Of a stretch of DNA of 64,000 bases, positions 1-8,221 are shown piece by piece. The DNA lies in contig CAWINM010000001.1 in the NCBI GenBank assembly GCA_963837455.1, positions 496,001 through 560,000 of the forward strand, written 5' to 3'. The translations under genes were made by a program, and so were the position numbers. The notes under the pieces are model-generated. The model ran no database searches, was not told the origin of the DNA, and worked only from the letters and a program-made list of their open reading frames with translations. Numbering within the stretch: the first letter of the stretch is position 1; each line of letters begins with the position of its first letter. Source of the DNA: DASYQD01 sp963837455. Its GTDB lineage: Bacteria; Acidobacteriota; Thermoanaerobaculia; Multivoradales; JAIOJS01.

Positions 1-1
1 G

Positions 2-442
2 CAGTGCGGCGACGAGATGAAGCACTACGAGCTGATCTGCGCGCGGCTCGGCGAGCTGGGCGAGGACCTGAGCGCCTTCGACCCGCTCGCCGAAGGGTAC
101 AGCCCGCTCTACCACTACCTTCGCGGCCTGCGCTCGACCGTCGAGCGGGTGGCCGCCGGCCCCTTCGCCCGCGAGGCGATCGCCAAGGTGCGCAACGCGC
201 AGTTCATCGCCTTCTGCGACGCCGTGGGCGACACCGCCACGGCCCGCCTCTACCGCGACGTCATCCAGCCCGAGGAGATCAAGCATCACGAGCTGGCGCG
301 CGGCATCCTCGAGCGCCTGTGCACCAGCGCCGAGCTGCAGGAGCTCGCCGCGGCGGCGACGCGCAGCACGCTCGCCATCGCCGACGAGCTGCGCACGCTG
401 GCGGAGAAGTCGACCGGCATGCACGCCATCCCGGTGTCGTAG
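2..442 (+). CDS. Ferritin-like domain protein, 5' end outside window
   Basis: The reading frame enters from the left edge, so the N-terminus is missing. At least 146 residues remain. Two helical, acidic and histidine-containing stretches, DEMKHYE at the visible start and EEIKHHE near residue 95, resemble the paired ExxH metal ligands of ferritin-like four-helix bundles. The spacing fits the second and fourth helices of such a bundle. Di-iron proteins of this fold include storage proteins, oxygenases and MiaE-like hydroxylases, and I cannot tell which this is. It precedes the hydroxyacyl-CoA dehydrogenase by about 106 bases on the same strand. The fold call rests only on these two motifs. Confidence 0.6.
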   Translation, partial: QCGDEMKHYELICARLGELGEDLSAFDPLAEGYSPLYHYLRGLRSTVERVAAGPFAREAIAKVRNAQFIAFCDAVGDTATARLYRDVIQPEEIKHHELARGILERLCTSAELQELAAAATRSTLAIADELRTLAEKSTGMHAIPVS

Positions 443-548
443 CCACGGCCGTGGCGGGGGCCGCGCCGCCGCTCGCATCGACGCCCCGCACGGGGCTTCC
501 CATCGCGGGCCGGGGCTCGCTCCCCGCCCGCCAGCAGGAGACCGCGAG

Positions 549-1424
549 ATGAAACCGATCGCCACCATCGCCGTCCTCGGCGCCGGCACCATGGGCAGCG
601 GCATCGCCCAGGTGGCGGCGCTGGGCGGCTACGACACGCACCTCTTCGACGTCGCCGCCGGCGCCCTCGACAAGGCCCGCCAGGCCATCGAGCGCACGCT
701 CGACAAGGGGGTGAAGCTGGGCAAGGTGGACGCCGCGGCCGCGGCGGAGACGCTCGCCCGCGTCCGCTGCGACGCTGACCTCGCCACCGCCGTGGCGACT
801 GCCGACCTGGTCATCGAGGCGGTGCCCGAGACCATGGCGCTCAAGGTGGAGACCTTCGCCGCGGTGGCCCGCAGCTGCCCTGCAGACGCTCTCTTCGCCT
901 CCAACACCTCCGGCCTGTCGATCACCGAGATCGCCGGCGCCTCGGGGCGCGCCGACCGCTTCGCCGGCATGCACTTCTTCAACCCGGTGCACCTCATGAA
1001 GCTGGTCGAGCTCGTCCGCGGCCTCGAGACCAGCGAGGCGACGCTCGCGGCGATGGCCGCGGTGGCGGCGCGCATGGGCAAGGAGGTGGTGGTGGTGCGC
1101 GAGGCGCCGGGCTTCGTCACCTCGCGCATCAACGCGCTCATCGGCAACGAGGCGTTTCGCATGCTCGAGTCCGGCGTCGCCAGCGCCGAGGACATCGACA
1201 AGGCGCTCAAGCTCGGCCTCAACCATCCGATGGGACCCTTCGAGATGGTGGACCTGGTGGGGCTCGACGTGCGGCTGTCGATCCTCCACTACCTGCACCA
1301 GACGCTCGGCGAGACTTACCGGCCGAGCAACCTGCTGGCGCAGTACGTCAAGGCCGGGCGGCTGGGCAGGAAGAGCGGCAAGGGCGTCTACGTTTACGAC
1401 CAGGAAGGAAAACGCATCGGCTGA
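549..1424 (+). CDS. 3-hydroxyacyl-CoA (3-hydroxybutyryl-CoA) dehydrogenase
   Basis: A 291-residue protein, the normal length for the stand-alone enzyme that oxidises (S)-3-hydroxyacyl-CoA with NAD+ or runs the reverse reaction in butyrate/PHB metabolism. The N-terminal Rossmann domain carries GAGTMGSG at residues 11-18. The acidic EAVPE stretch follows at 90-94. The HFFNP motif at 142-146 supplies the catalytic His. The C-terminal helical domain is complete and includes the NHPMGPFE segment typical of the family. The ATG is preceded by a CAGGAG Shine-Dalgarno sequence. Whether it acts in fatty acid oxidation, butyrate or phenylacetate breakdown cannot be decided from the neighbours, so no gene symbol is given. 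Confidence 0.93.
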   Translation: MKPIATIAVLGAGTMGSGIAQVAALGGYDTHLFDVAAGALDKARQAIERTLDKGVKLGKVDAAAAAETLARVRCDADLATAVATADLVIEAVPETMALKVETFAAVARSCPADALFASNTSGLSITEIAGASGRADRFAGMHFFNPVHLMKLVELVRGLETSEATLAAMAAVAARMGKEVVVVREAPGFVTSRINALIGNEAFRMLESGVASAEDIDKALKLGLNHPMGPFEMVDLVGLDVRLSILHYLHQTLGETYRPSNLLAQYVKAGRLGRKSGKGVYVYDQEGKRIG

Positions 1425-1441
1425 GGGGTGAGCGACTGGCG

Positions 1442-2002
1442 TCAGCGCGGAAAGAGCTCGCTGACGTCGATCGTCGCCGCGGAGCCCGGAACCTCGAGCC
1501 GATCGCCGGCGCCGCCGGTGTGCTGCGCGAGGTAGCCATCCGGCGATGGAGCGCTATACACCTCGACGAGATCCCGGCCGAGATCGAGTATCCAGACGGT
1601 CTGTATCCCCGCCCGGGAGTACAGCGGCAGCTTGACCGTCCGGTCGTAGCTGGCCGACGAATCCGCGACCTCGACGAGCAGGAGCACGTCGGCCGGCCGG
1701 GGATGCCCCGAAGCGTAGGAGTCGGCGCGCGACCGGGCAAGGCAGACATCGGGCTCCGGCTCGCTGAAGTCGTCGAGGACCACCGGGCTCTGCACCCTGA
1801 CGAGCGCTCGCCTGCCCACCGCCTCTACCAGCAGGTGCGTCAGGCAAGCTACGGAGGCCGCGTGGCGGCCGCCGATCGGCGACATCATCACGATCTCCCC
1901 CTCGATGAGCTCGACGCGATCGTCCTGGTCGAGGATTCCCACCTCGGCGAGTCGGTAGTACTCGTCCACCGTGAACCGATAGTGGGCGACAGGCAAGCTC
2001 AT
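1442..2002 (-). CDS. Uma2 family (DUF820) PD-(D/E)XK fold protein
   Basis: A 186-residue protein matching the Uma2/DUF820 family, which is abundant in cyanobacteria and some other phyla and has a restriction-endonuclease-like core. Visible landmarks are the N-terminal TVDEYYRLAE segment, VELIEGEIVMM, the EPEPDVCL strand with the presumed catalytic Asp, and LLVEVADSS followed by YDRTVKLPLY, which gives the E-x-K part of the site. The substrate and biological role of the family are poorly known. The start at 2002 is favoured because TAGAAT (2016 to 2011 on this strand) lies 8 nt upstream, as expected for a leaderless transcript, and no Shine-Dalgarno sequence is present. Confidence 0.85.
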   Translation of the reverse strand: MSLPVAHYRFTVDEYYRLAEVGILDQDDRVELIEGEIVMMSPIGGRHAASVACLTHLLVEAVGRRALVRVQSPVVLDDFSEPEPDVCLARSRADSYASGHPRPADVLLLVEVADSSASYDRTVKLPLYSRAGIQTVWILDLGRDLVEVYSAPSPDGYLAQHTGGAGDRLEVPGSAATIDVSELFPR

Positions 2003-2355
2003 CGGGAGGAATTCTACGACGCTCCCGCGCCGGCGGTGCATCGCCCGTAGCCCACCTCGGCTGGCGAACCGTCTTTCGTTCCTGGCAAGGCCCCCGGCGA
2101 GCACCCGGATCTTGCGAGGAGGTGTGACGCGGCAACAGGCGCAACGGGCGGCTAGAGACCGCAGCGACGAGCTGCGGTCGCACCGCGAGTCTGCTGTCGC
2201 GGAGACTCGCACTCTGTATTCTTGGGCCGAGGGAATGGCTTGGGCAGCCTTGTTGCTGGCGAGGTAGTCGCGGATCGCTGCGACGACGCGGGGAATACGC
2301 AACGCGGCATCTCCGCCGAGCTGCGCAGTCCTGATAAAGAGGAGCCATCGAACCC
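2003..2355. other. Intergenic region, no gene recognised
   Basis: This gap separates the leftward Uma2 gene from the rightward small protein gene. Frames stay open across it on both strands, as is usual at this GC content, but none resembles a known protein. It must hold the two divergent promoters. On the minus strand TAGAAT at 2016-2011 is the best candidate. For the rightward gene I see only a possible AGAGGAG ribosome binding site just before 2356. Confidence 0.4.
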
Positions 2356-2562
2356 ATGGACTATGAGCAACTTCTTCAGCAGGCGCACGACTTCATGCCC
2401 TTCGTCAAAGAGTTCCTGCCGAAGGAACAGCTTCCGAGCTACGCCCACTGCCTCACGCACTACCTGCGGAGAATCGCCAATCACGCGGAGGCCGCCGGGC
2501 AGCACGCTGTCGCGAGCCGCTTGCGCTCTTCGGCCGACCGCTTCCACGCAGGGGAGTACTAA
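2356..2562 (+). CDS. Small hypothetical protein, 68 aa
   Basis: A short soluble protein of 68 residues, probably all-helical, with several His and aromatic residues (HDFMPF, YAHCLTHYLRRIANHAEAAG). I do not recognise a family. It is supported by an ATG preceded by AAAGAGGAG and by an amino acid composition unlike that of frame shadows, which here are dominated by Arg, Ala and Pro. It lies 67 bases upstream of the SDR gene on the same strand and could be expressed separately. There is no signal peptide and no membrane segment. It may be a small regulatory or structural protein, but nothing in the context defines a job. Confidence 0.6.
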   Translation: MDYEQLLQQAHDFMPFVKEFLPKEQLPSYAHCLTHYLRRIANHAEAAGQHAVASRLRSSADRFHAGEY

Positions 2563-2629
2563 CCAATCGGGCCAGGGACGGCCCGGATCGTCTGCCGAGG
2601 GCGCTCTGACGGCGCTAGGATACTCACCG

Positions 2630-3421
2630 ATGAGCAAGTGGAGCCTGGAGGGGAAGGTAGCGCTGCTCACCGGGGCGAGCAGCGGGATGGGGTTCGCGAC
2701 GGCACGCGCGCTGGCGCACCGCGGGGCGAAGCTGGTAATCGCCAGTCGCGGCGGCTCCAAGCTCGAGCGCGCACGCAACGAGCTCGTCGCCGAGGGCGCG
2801 CAGGTGGAGGCATGCGTCGTCGACGTGCGCTCCGCCGAGTCGTTGAAGCGGCTGGTGCAGCAGGCGGAGGGGACGCTGGGACCGGTCGACGTGCTGGTCG
2901 CCAACGGTGGCGGCCCGCCTTCGAAGCGTGCCGTCGACCTCGAGGAAGGTGACTGGCAGGATGCGATTGCCCTCTGCCTGCTGTTCGTGCCGCGCCTGTG
3001 CTCGCTGGTGGTGCCCGGGATGCGCAAGCGGGGCTGGGGACGCGTCGTCGCCCTCAACTCGGTGTCGGCGCGGCAGCCGATCCCCCACCTGGCGCTCTCC
3101 AACACGCTGCGACCGGCGGTGTTGGGCTACATGAAGACGCTATCGATGGAGGTGGCGCGCGAGGGGGTCACCGTCAACACGGTGCTTCCCGGATACACCC
3201 GCACCGACCGCCAGGAGGAGCTCGCCCAGGCGGCCTCGTTGCGCAGCGGCAGGAGGGCCGAGGAGATCCTCGCCGAGTGGGCCGCCGAGGTGCCGATCGG
3301 CCGCCTCGCCGAGCCTCAGGAGATCGCCGAGGTGGTGGCCTTCCTCTGTTCCCCGGCCGCCTCCTACCTGACCGGCCAGGCGATCACCGTCGACGGCGGC
3401 TACGTGCGCGGCCTCCTCTAA
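2630..3421 (+). CDS. Short-chain dehydrogenase/reductase, atypical active site
   Basis: A 263-residue SDR with a classical NAD(P)-binding N-terminus (TGASSGMG, residues 14-21), a VDV strand end, the VANGGG cofactor motif and the C-terminal TGQAITVDGGY segment of FabG-like enzymes. The NSVSA serine is present. However, where SDRs have YxxxK this protein reads LSNTLRP, so Tyr becomes Ser and Lys becomes Arg. A subgroup of FabG-like proteins carries such LSNxxR sequences and its reaction is unclear. A redox role is likely but the usual proton relay is missing. TAGGAT lies 8 nt before the ATG and could be a leaderless -10 element or a weak ribosome binding site (AGGA). Confidence 0.85.
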   Translation: MSKWSLEGKVALLTGASSGMGFATARALAHRGAKLVIASRGGSKLERARNELVAEGAQVEACVVDVRSAESLKRLVQQAEGTLGPVDVLVANGGGPPSKRAVDLEEGDWQDAIALCLLFVPRLCSLVVPGMRKRGWGRVVALNSVSARQPIPHLALSNTLRPAVLGYMKTLSMEVAREGVTVNTVLPGYTRTDRQEELAQAASLRSGRRAEEILAEWAAEVPIGRLAEPQEIAEVVAFLCSPAASYLTGQAITVDGGYVRGLL

Positions 3422-3464
3422 CCGCGGTCGGACGACGCGCGCCGGCGACGCGACGAGCCTCCCG

Positions 3465-4673
3465 TCAGCCCACCGTCTTCGCCCGCGCCTCCTCTTCGGA
3501 GGCATACGTCGCCTCGCGCCGCCGCCAGCGGAAGCGGGCGAGCCACGGGTTGTCCCTCCCTTCCACCGCGTCGGCGATGAGGGGCCCGAGGATCGGCGCG
3601 AACTTGAAGGCGTGGCCGCTGCCACCGGAGGCGAGGGTGACGCCGGGCCGCGCCGGGTCGCGGTCGATCCAGAAGTGGCCATCGGCGGTGTCGCAGTAGA
3701 AGCAGGTACGGGAGGCCACCAGCGGTGCGTCGGCGAGGGCAGGGAGGGACTCGCGCAGGAACGCGTACAGCTCCGCCTCGTCGGCGGCGGCGAGCTCGCG
3801 CTCGGCGTCGGGCGCCACGCGGCGGCCGCGCGCGTGACGGGCCACCTTGACGACGCCCTCCCGCGGGTGGAGCGGGAAGCCGTACCAGCCGGTCTGCGCC
3901 ACGTCGGCGAGGAACACCGGGAAGCGCTCGCCGGCGAAGAGCTCGGGCTCCCGGGGGCGGAGATGGAAGACCGGGTGCGCGGTCGCCCACATCCCCCACT
4001 CGACGCCGAGCAGGCGCGCGCTCCACACCCCGGCCGCCACCACCACGTGGTCGGCAAGGATCTCGTTGCCGGCCGCCGTGCGTACGCCGGCGACGCCGCC
4101 GTCGCCCCCGAGCAGCGCCGCGGCGCCGTCCCCTTCGTGCACGGCGATTCCCTCGCGGCGCGCCAGGGCAACCAGGCGCGCCACCACCCGGCCGCTCTCC
4201 GCCCAGCCCGCCTCCTGGTGGAAGAAGGCGGCGCGGAAGCGGGCCTCGCGCCACGCCGGGTAGCGCGCCGCGACGGCGTCGGCGGCGAGCGTTTCCGGGG
4301 TGTACCCCGCTTCGCGCAGACTCCGGTAGGAGGCCGCCTCGTAGCCGTCGCCCGCGAGCGCCTCGCCGGCCAGCGCCAGCAGCCCACACTCGTGGTAGAG
4401 CGGCTCGGGCCATTCGTCGTTCCAGCGGCGCCAGCCCTCGATCGCCGACGTGGCGAGGCGCAGGTAGTGGCGATCGCCGCCGTACTCGCGACGGATCACC
4501 TTGCTGATGTCGGTGGAGGCGGCGCGTGGCGCCGGCACGCGTCCGGCATCGAGGAGCGTCACCCGCCAACCGCGCCGCTGCAGCTCGCGGGCAGCGCAGA
4601 CGCCGAAGATGCCGGCACCGACGACGACCACCTGACGTCCGTTCGCGGCTCCCGCGGGGCTGGCGCTCACCAC
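3465..4673 (-). CDS. FAD-dependent oxidoreductase, DAO / sarcosine oxidase-like
   Basis: A 402-residue flavoenzyme of the D-amino-acid oxidase superfamily. The dinucleotide-binding motif GAGIFG sits at residues 19-24. Then comes a stretch like that of monomeric sarcosine oxidase and N-methyltryptophan oxidase (TDISKVIRREYG). The C-terminal half contains the FYCDTADGHFWIDRDP segment and GGSGHAFKFAPILG, which close the FAD site in this subfamily. It probably oxidises an N-methylated or secondary amine to imine and H2O2, with substrate unknown. The start is a GTG. The gene is convergent with the SDR upstream. Confidence 0.88.
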   Translation of the reverse strand: MVSASPAGAANGRQVVVVGAGIFGVCAARELQRRGWRVTLLDAGRVPAPRAASTDISKVIRREYGGDRHYLRLATSAIEGWRRWNDEWPEPLYHECGLLALAGEALAGDGYEAASYRSLREAGYTPETLAADAVAARYPAWREARFRAAFFHQEAGWAESGRVVARLVALARREGIAVHEGDGAAALLGGDGGVAGVRTAAGNEILADHVVVAAGVWSARLLGVEWGMWATAHPVFHLRPREPELFAGERFPVFLADVAQTGWYGFPLHPREGVVKVARHARGRRVAPDAERELAAADEAELYAFLRESLPALADAPLVASRTCFYCDTADGHFWIDRDPARPGVTLASGGSGHAFKFAPILGPLIADAVEGRDNPWLARFRWRRREATYASEEEARAKTVG

Positions 4674-4712
4674 CGCGGCCTGCTCCCGTCGACGGCGATC
4701 AGCGGGCGAGCC

Positions 4713-5522
4713 TCAGTCGCCAAGGGGCCCGAGCTCGGGGTAGTACAGACGGCGGCAGTCGGTACAGATGCCATGGCTGAAGAGCACGTCCGTGCGCGCG
4801 CTGATGTACGCCTCGAGCTGGTTCCAGGCTCCCTGGTCGTCGCGGATCTTCTTGCAGTGCGAGCATATCGGCAGGATTCCCTGCAGCGTCCGGATCTCGG
4901 CGGTCCGCTCGGCGACGAGGTTCTCCAGGCTCTGGTTGGCGCGGGCGAGGTCCTCCGTTCGCAGCACCACCTGCTCCTCGAGCGTCGTCGTCAGCCGGCG
5001 AAGCGCGGCGGTCCGCTCGGACAGCTGGATCCGGTACTGGCTGCCCAGCAGCCCCGTGGCCGCACAGCGACCGAGGGTCAGGACGAAGCACAGGCCGGTG
5101 ATCCATCGCTCGGCCGGCGTCCGCAGGGGAATGGCCAGCGGTGGCCGAAGGAGAAGGAGAACGGCGACCGCCGCTACAGCGGTGACGCCCCATGCGAAGG
5201 CGGCCTTGGCGGGCGTCAACCGCAGCGTGCCAAAGCCGAAGACGACGAACAGCACCATGAGGAAGACGAAGCCCACCTCGGGAGCGATGACCAGGAAGAC
5301 GAGCTCCACCACGGCGCTCGGGAGCAGCTGCCAGATGGTGAGGAACCAGTCGCCGCTGCGCTCGCCCGCTCCGGTGCGAAACACGGCGAAGAACCCCGCC
5401 GACACCGCCGCGCCGGCGAGCGCATAGAGGAGCGGGACGCGCGGCGAGGTGGTGCCGACGCCGGCGTAGAGCAGGAGGAAGACGGTGGTGAGCGCGTACG
5501 ATCCGGAGATCGACACCAGCAT
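4713..5522 (-). CDS. Membrane protein with coiled coil and four-Cys LPICSxCKKIR tail
   Basis: From the ATG at 5522 the product is 269 residues. About five or six hydrophobic segments fill the first 150 residues. A predicted coiled coil follows (ERTAALRRL...LEEQVVLRTEDLARANQ). The protein then ends in a conserved tail, LPICSHCKKIRDD through FSHGICTDC, in which four Cys could bind a metal. This tail is common at the C-terminus of PAS/GGDEF/histidine-kinase sensor proteins, yet no kinase, GGDEF or PAS domain is present. Translation could begin further upstream at GTG 5636 or 5660, adding a basic N-terminus. Function is unknown; a membrane redox or metal sensor is a guess. Confidence 0.75.
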   Translation of the reverse strand: MLVSISGSYALTTVFLLLYAGVGTTSPRVPLLYALAGAAVSAGFFAVFRTGAGERSGDWFLTIWQLLPSAVVELVFLVIAPEVGFVFLMVLFVVFGFGTLRLTPAKAAFAWGVTAVAAVAVLLLLRPPLAIPLRTPAERWITGLCFVLTLGRCAATGLLGSQYRIQLSERTAALRRLTTTLEEQVVLRTEDLARANQSLENLVAERTAEIRTLQGILPICSHCKKIRDDQGAWNQLEAYISARTDVLFSHGICTDCRRLYYPELGPLGD

Positions 5523-5805
5523 GCGACGCCGCAGCTGCCTCCGGCGGGCGATCCTCTCCGGAGCGCTCCGGGGAGCGCCCTCGGAGCTCCCAGGGCGCGC
5601 AGGGCTGCCGGGAGAGGTGGGGGCGGCGGCTTCCACCTTGACGACTCGTTGCGATCCCACTGCCGAGCCTGCACCGGGCACACTATCAGCCGCTCGCGCG
5701 CCAGCCGCGGCGCGGAGAGCCTCTGCGCCGGTCACCGTGGTAGCTTTCCCGCGCCCCGCGATGCTCGCGCGCCGACTCCCGTCACCCACCACCATCACGA
5801 CCGCC

Positions 5806-6624
5806 ATGGCATGGCCGCACGCGGCTGCAGCATTCACGCGGTACGCGAGTCTCCCGCTGGCCTGGAGCAGTGTCGGCCCCCTCGCCGCGGCCCTCGTCTT
5901 CGCGGCTGGGCTCGGTTGTCCGGCGGCCGGCGCCGAGCCACCCATCAAGGAGCCGCCGGTACAGGAGCCAGGGATGGCACCTCTCGCCAGGAGCTTCACC
6001 CGGACCGTCACCCAAACGCTGGAGAGCCACTACCTGCTCTACCTCCCGGAGGGCTACGAGAGTGGCCACGAGCGCTGGCCGCTGGTGCTCTTCCTCCACG
6101 GCTCGGGGGAGCGCGGCAGCGACCTCTCGGCGCTGCCCCGGCAGGGCCTGCCCAAGCTCGCCGCCCACGAGCACCTGCCATTCATCCTGGTGGCCCCCCA
6201 GGTCCCCGCCGGTGAGATCTGGTCGGCCGAGGTGCTCGCCGCGCTCCTCGACGAGCTCGAGCTCACGCTCCGTGTCGACCGCGACCGCGTCTATCTGACC
6301 GGCCTCAGCATGGGCGCCTTCGGCGCCTGGGACCTCGCGGTGGCGCAGCCGCACCGCTTCGCGGCGCTGGCGGTCATCAGCGGCGGCGGCAATCCCGTCG
6401 AGGTGTGCCGGCTCGCCCACGTGCCGGTGTGGATCGCCCACGGCGCCGACGACGACGTCATCCCGGTCTCCTGGGCGGAGACGCTCGCCAAGCGGCTCAC
6501 CGCCTGCGGCGGCAACGTGCGCAAGACCATCTACCCCGGCACCGGCCACGACGCCTGGAGCCGCACCTACGAGGATCCCGACTTCCTGCCCTGGCTCCTC
6601 GCGCAGCACCGCGGCGGGTCGTGA
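5806..6624 (+). CDS. Secreted alpha/beta hydrolase (esterase / dienelactone hydrolase-like)
   Basis: A 272-residue predicted secreted hydrolase. A long N-terminus with a hydrophobic core ends near PAAGAEPP and looks like a signal peptide. The mature part has the oxyanion segment FLHGSGERG, the nucleophile elbow GLSMG with Ser168, an acidic residue in GADDD around 215-217, and His248 in TGHDAW. This is a complete catalytic triad of the type found in feruloyl esterase, phospholipase/carboxylesterase and prolyl-oligopeptidase-like enzymes. The substrate is not predictable. An alternative ATG at 5761 lies downstream of TAGCTT at 5741-5746. The gene diverges from the membrane protein on its left. 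Confidence 0.85.
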   Translation: MAWPHAAAAFTRYASLPLAWSSVGPLAAALVFAAGLGCPAAGAEPPIKEPPVQEPGMAPLARSFTRTVTQTLESHYLLYLPEGYESGHERWPLVLFLHGSGERGSDLSALPRQGLPKLAAHEHLPFILVAPQVPAGEIWSAEVLAALLDELELTLRVDRDRVYLTGLSMGAFGAWDLAVAQPHRFAALAVISGGGNPVEVCRLAHVPVWIAHGADDDVIPVSWAETLAKRLTACGGNVRKTIYPGTGHDAWSRTYEDPDFLPWLLAQHRGGS

Positions 6625-6630
6625 CGACGC

Positions 6631-7944
6631 TCACCGTCGGGCGCGCTCGGCGGCGACCTCGGTGACGCCGCGCTCCATGCGACTCACCAGCTCGGGGATC
6701 GCCGCCGCCGCCACCGAGCAGAAGGCGACCCGCAGGTAGCGCTGCCCCACCGACACCACGCCGCTGTCGTGACGGTCGAGCAGATGCTGGCGGACCTCCT
6801 CGGCGGCCACCCCCAGCGACTCCGGCAGCTCGAGAAGCGCGAAGCAGCCGGAGTTGAAAGGCAGCGGGCGGAGGAGCCGTTGGTCGACCCTGGCGAGCGC
6901 CTGCTGCAACGCCCGGTAGCGCTCGGCCAGAAGCAACCGCACCGCTTCCACCTGGGCCTCGGCGTCAGCCGCCTCGAGGGCGTGCAAGAGCAGCATCTGG
7001 CTGGTGGCGACGGGGCTGCCGATGGTCGCGCGCACCAGCCCCTTGACCTTGCTCTCCAGCGCCAGGGCGATCTCCGAGCCGGGGGAGAAAGGGAAGGTGA
7101 GGAAGCCGATGCGGCCGCCGAAGAAGGAGTACTCCTTGGTGGCGCCATCGACCTTTACCGGCACCAGGTTGGGGTGCAGCCCGACGAGCTCCCAGAAAGG
7201 CGACTCGCGGGGCACCTCCTCCTCGTAGACGAGCCCGGCGTAGGCGTCGTCGCAGATCACCAGTAGCGGTCGCCGTTCGGCCTCGGCGAAGAGGCTCGCC
7301 ACGAGGACATCGCGCTCGGGGCGAGTGGGGCTGTAGCCACCCGGGTTGCTGGGGAGGTTGAGCAGGACCACCGCCGGCTCCCCGGAAGGCAGCCCGGCGA
7401 GCGCCTCGGCCCAGGCGCCAGGGGCGAAGCGGCCGTCGCTGTACGCGGGAGCGGTGAGCAGGCGAGCGCCGGTGCGGAGCGCGAAGGTCTGCCGGTAGTT
7501 GCCCCAGAACGGCGCCGCGATCGCCACCGCGCGCCCTTCGCCGCCGAAGAGGTCGGCAAGCACCGCCAGCCCATGGGTGAGGCCCGCGACCACCATTGGC
7601 AGGGTGGAGGGCCGGTCGTCGGGCTGCTCGCGGCGTTGCCAGGCCCGCCAGGCGCGGCGGACCTCGGCGATCCCCTCCACCGGGGAGTAGAGCAAGGCGC
7701 GGTTGCGGGCGGCCGCAGGGAGCCCCGCGAGCCCCTCGGCCAGGGCCGGTACCGGCACCGCCTGGCCGTAGCCGTCGGTGATCTGGCCGATGGTGGCGTT
7801 GTAGGTCTTGCCGCGCGCCTGCGCCGCCTGGAACGGGATGTCGGGCGGGAAGTAGGCGCGCCGGCCGAGGGGCGACAGCAACTCGAACAGCGCCGGGCAG
7901 GCGGCGGCGATGGCGTCGTCGGTGGCTGCGGCGAGGTCGGCCAT
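6631..7944 (-). CDS. PLP-dependent aminotransferase class I/II
   Basis: A 437-residue fold-type I aminotransferase. Key residues are visible: Asn200 in NLPSNPGG, the Asp of DDAYAG near 232-236 that contacts the pyridine nitrogen, and the Schiff-base Lys270 in DGATKEYSF, followed by GGRIG. The protein is complete and close to aspartate/aromatic aminotransferase length. It has a divergent N-terminus in which a Tyr-rich TYNATIGQITDGYG stretch replaces the usual substrate-binding loop. It probably transfers the amino group of an amino acid to a keto acid, with substrate undefined. TAGGAG lies 8 nt before the ATG and serves well as a Shine-Dalgarno sequence. It converges with the esterase, leaving 6 bases between stops. 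Confidence 0.9.
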   Translation of the reverse strand: MADLAAATDDAIAAACPALFELLSPLGRRAYFPPDIPFQAAQARGKTYNATIGQITDGYGQAVPVPALAEGLAGLPAAARNRALLYSPVEGIAEVRRAWRAWQRREQPDDRPSTLPMVVAGLTHGLAVLADLFGGEGRAVAIAAPFWGNYRQTFALRTGARLLTAPAYSDGRFAPGAWAEALAGLPSGEPAVVLLNLPSNPGGYSPTRPERDVLVASLFAEAERRPLLVICDDAYAGLVYEEEVPRESPFWELVGLHPNLVPVKVDGATKEYSFFGGRIGFLTFPFSPGSEIALALESKVKGLVRATIGSPVATSQMLLLHALEAADAEAQVEAVRLLLAERYRALQQALARVDQRLLRPLPFNSGCFALLELPESLGVAAEEVRQHLLDRHDSGVVSVGQRYLRVAFCSVAAAAIPELVSRMERGVTEVAAERARR

Positions 7945-8221
7945 GGGGGATGCTCCTAGAGCCAGGCGATCCTTGAGGGGGGCGGATTATGCCATCGCCA
8001 CCGGCCGCGCGGGCCCGCTCGCGAGCGGGCGCGGTGACATCGGCGCCCACGGAGGCAACTCGCTCCACTCGCCGGTGTCCGCTGGCGCCGCCGCCCGTCG
8101 CGGATGCGGGACGGTCCTCGCGCCGGCCGACCAGCGCAGCGCTCGGCCCGCAGTGGCGGCGCGCTGGCACACCCCGTGCTCCCAAGCAGTGCCGATCGAT
8201 CGCATCAAACAAGAGGTTGCC

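Noticed and set aside
3612..6215. An 867-codon open frame on the plus strand opposite the sarcosine-oxidase-like gene
   Set aside because: The translation has no recognisable motif and mirrors codon bias of the true minus-strand genes.
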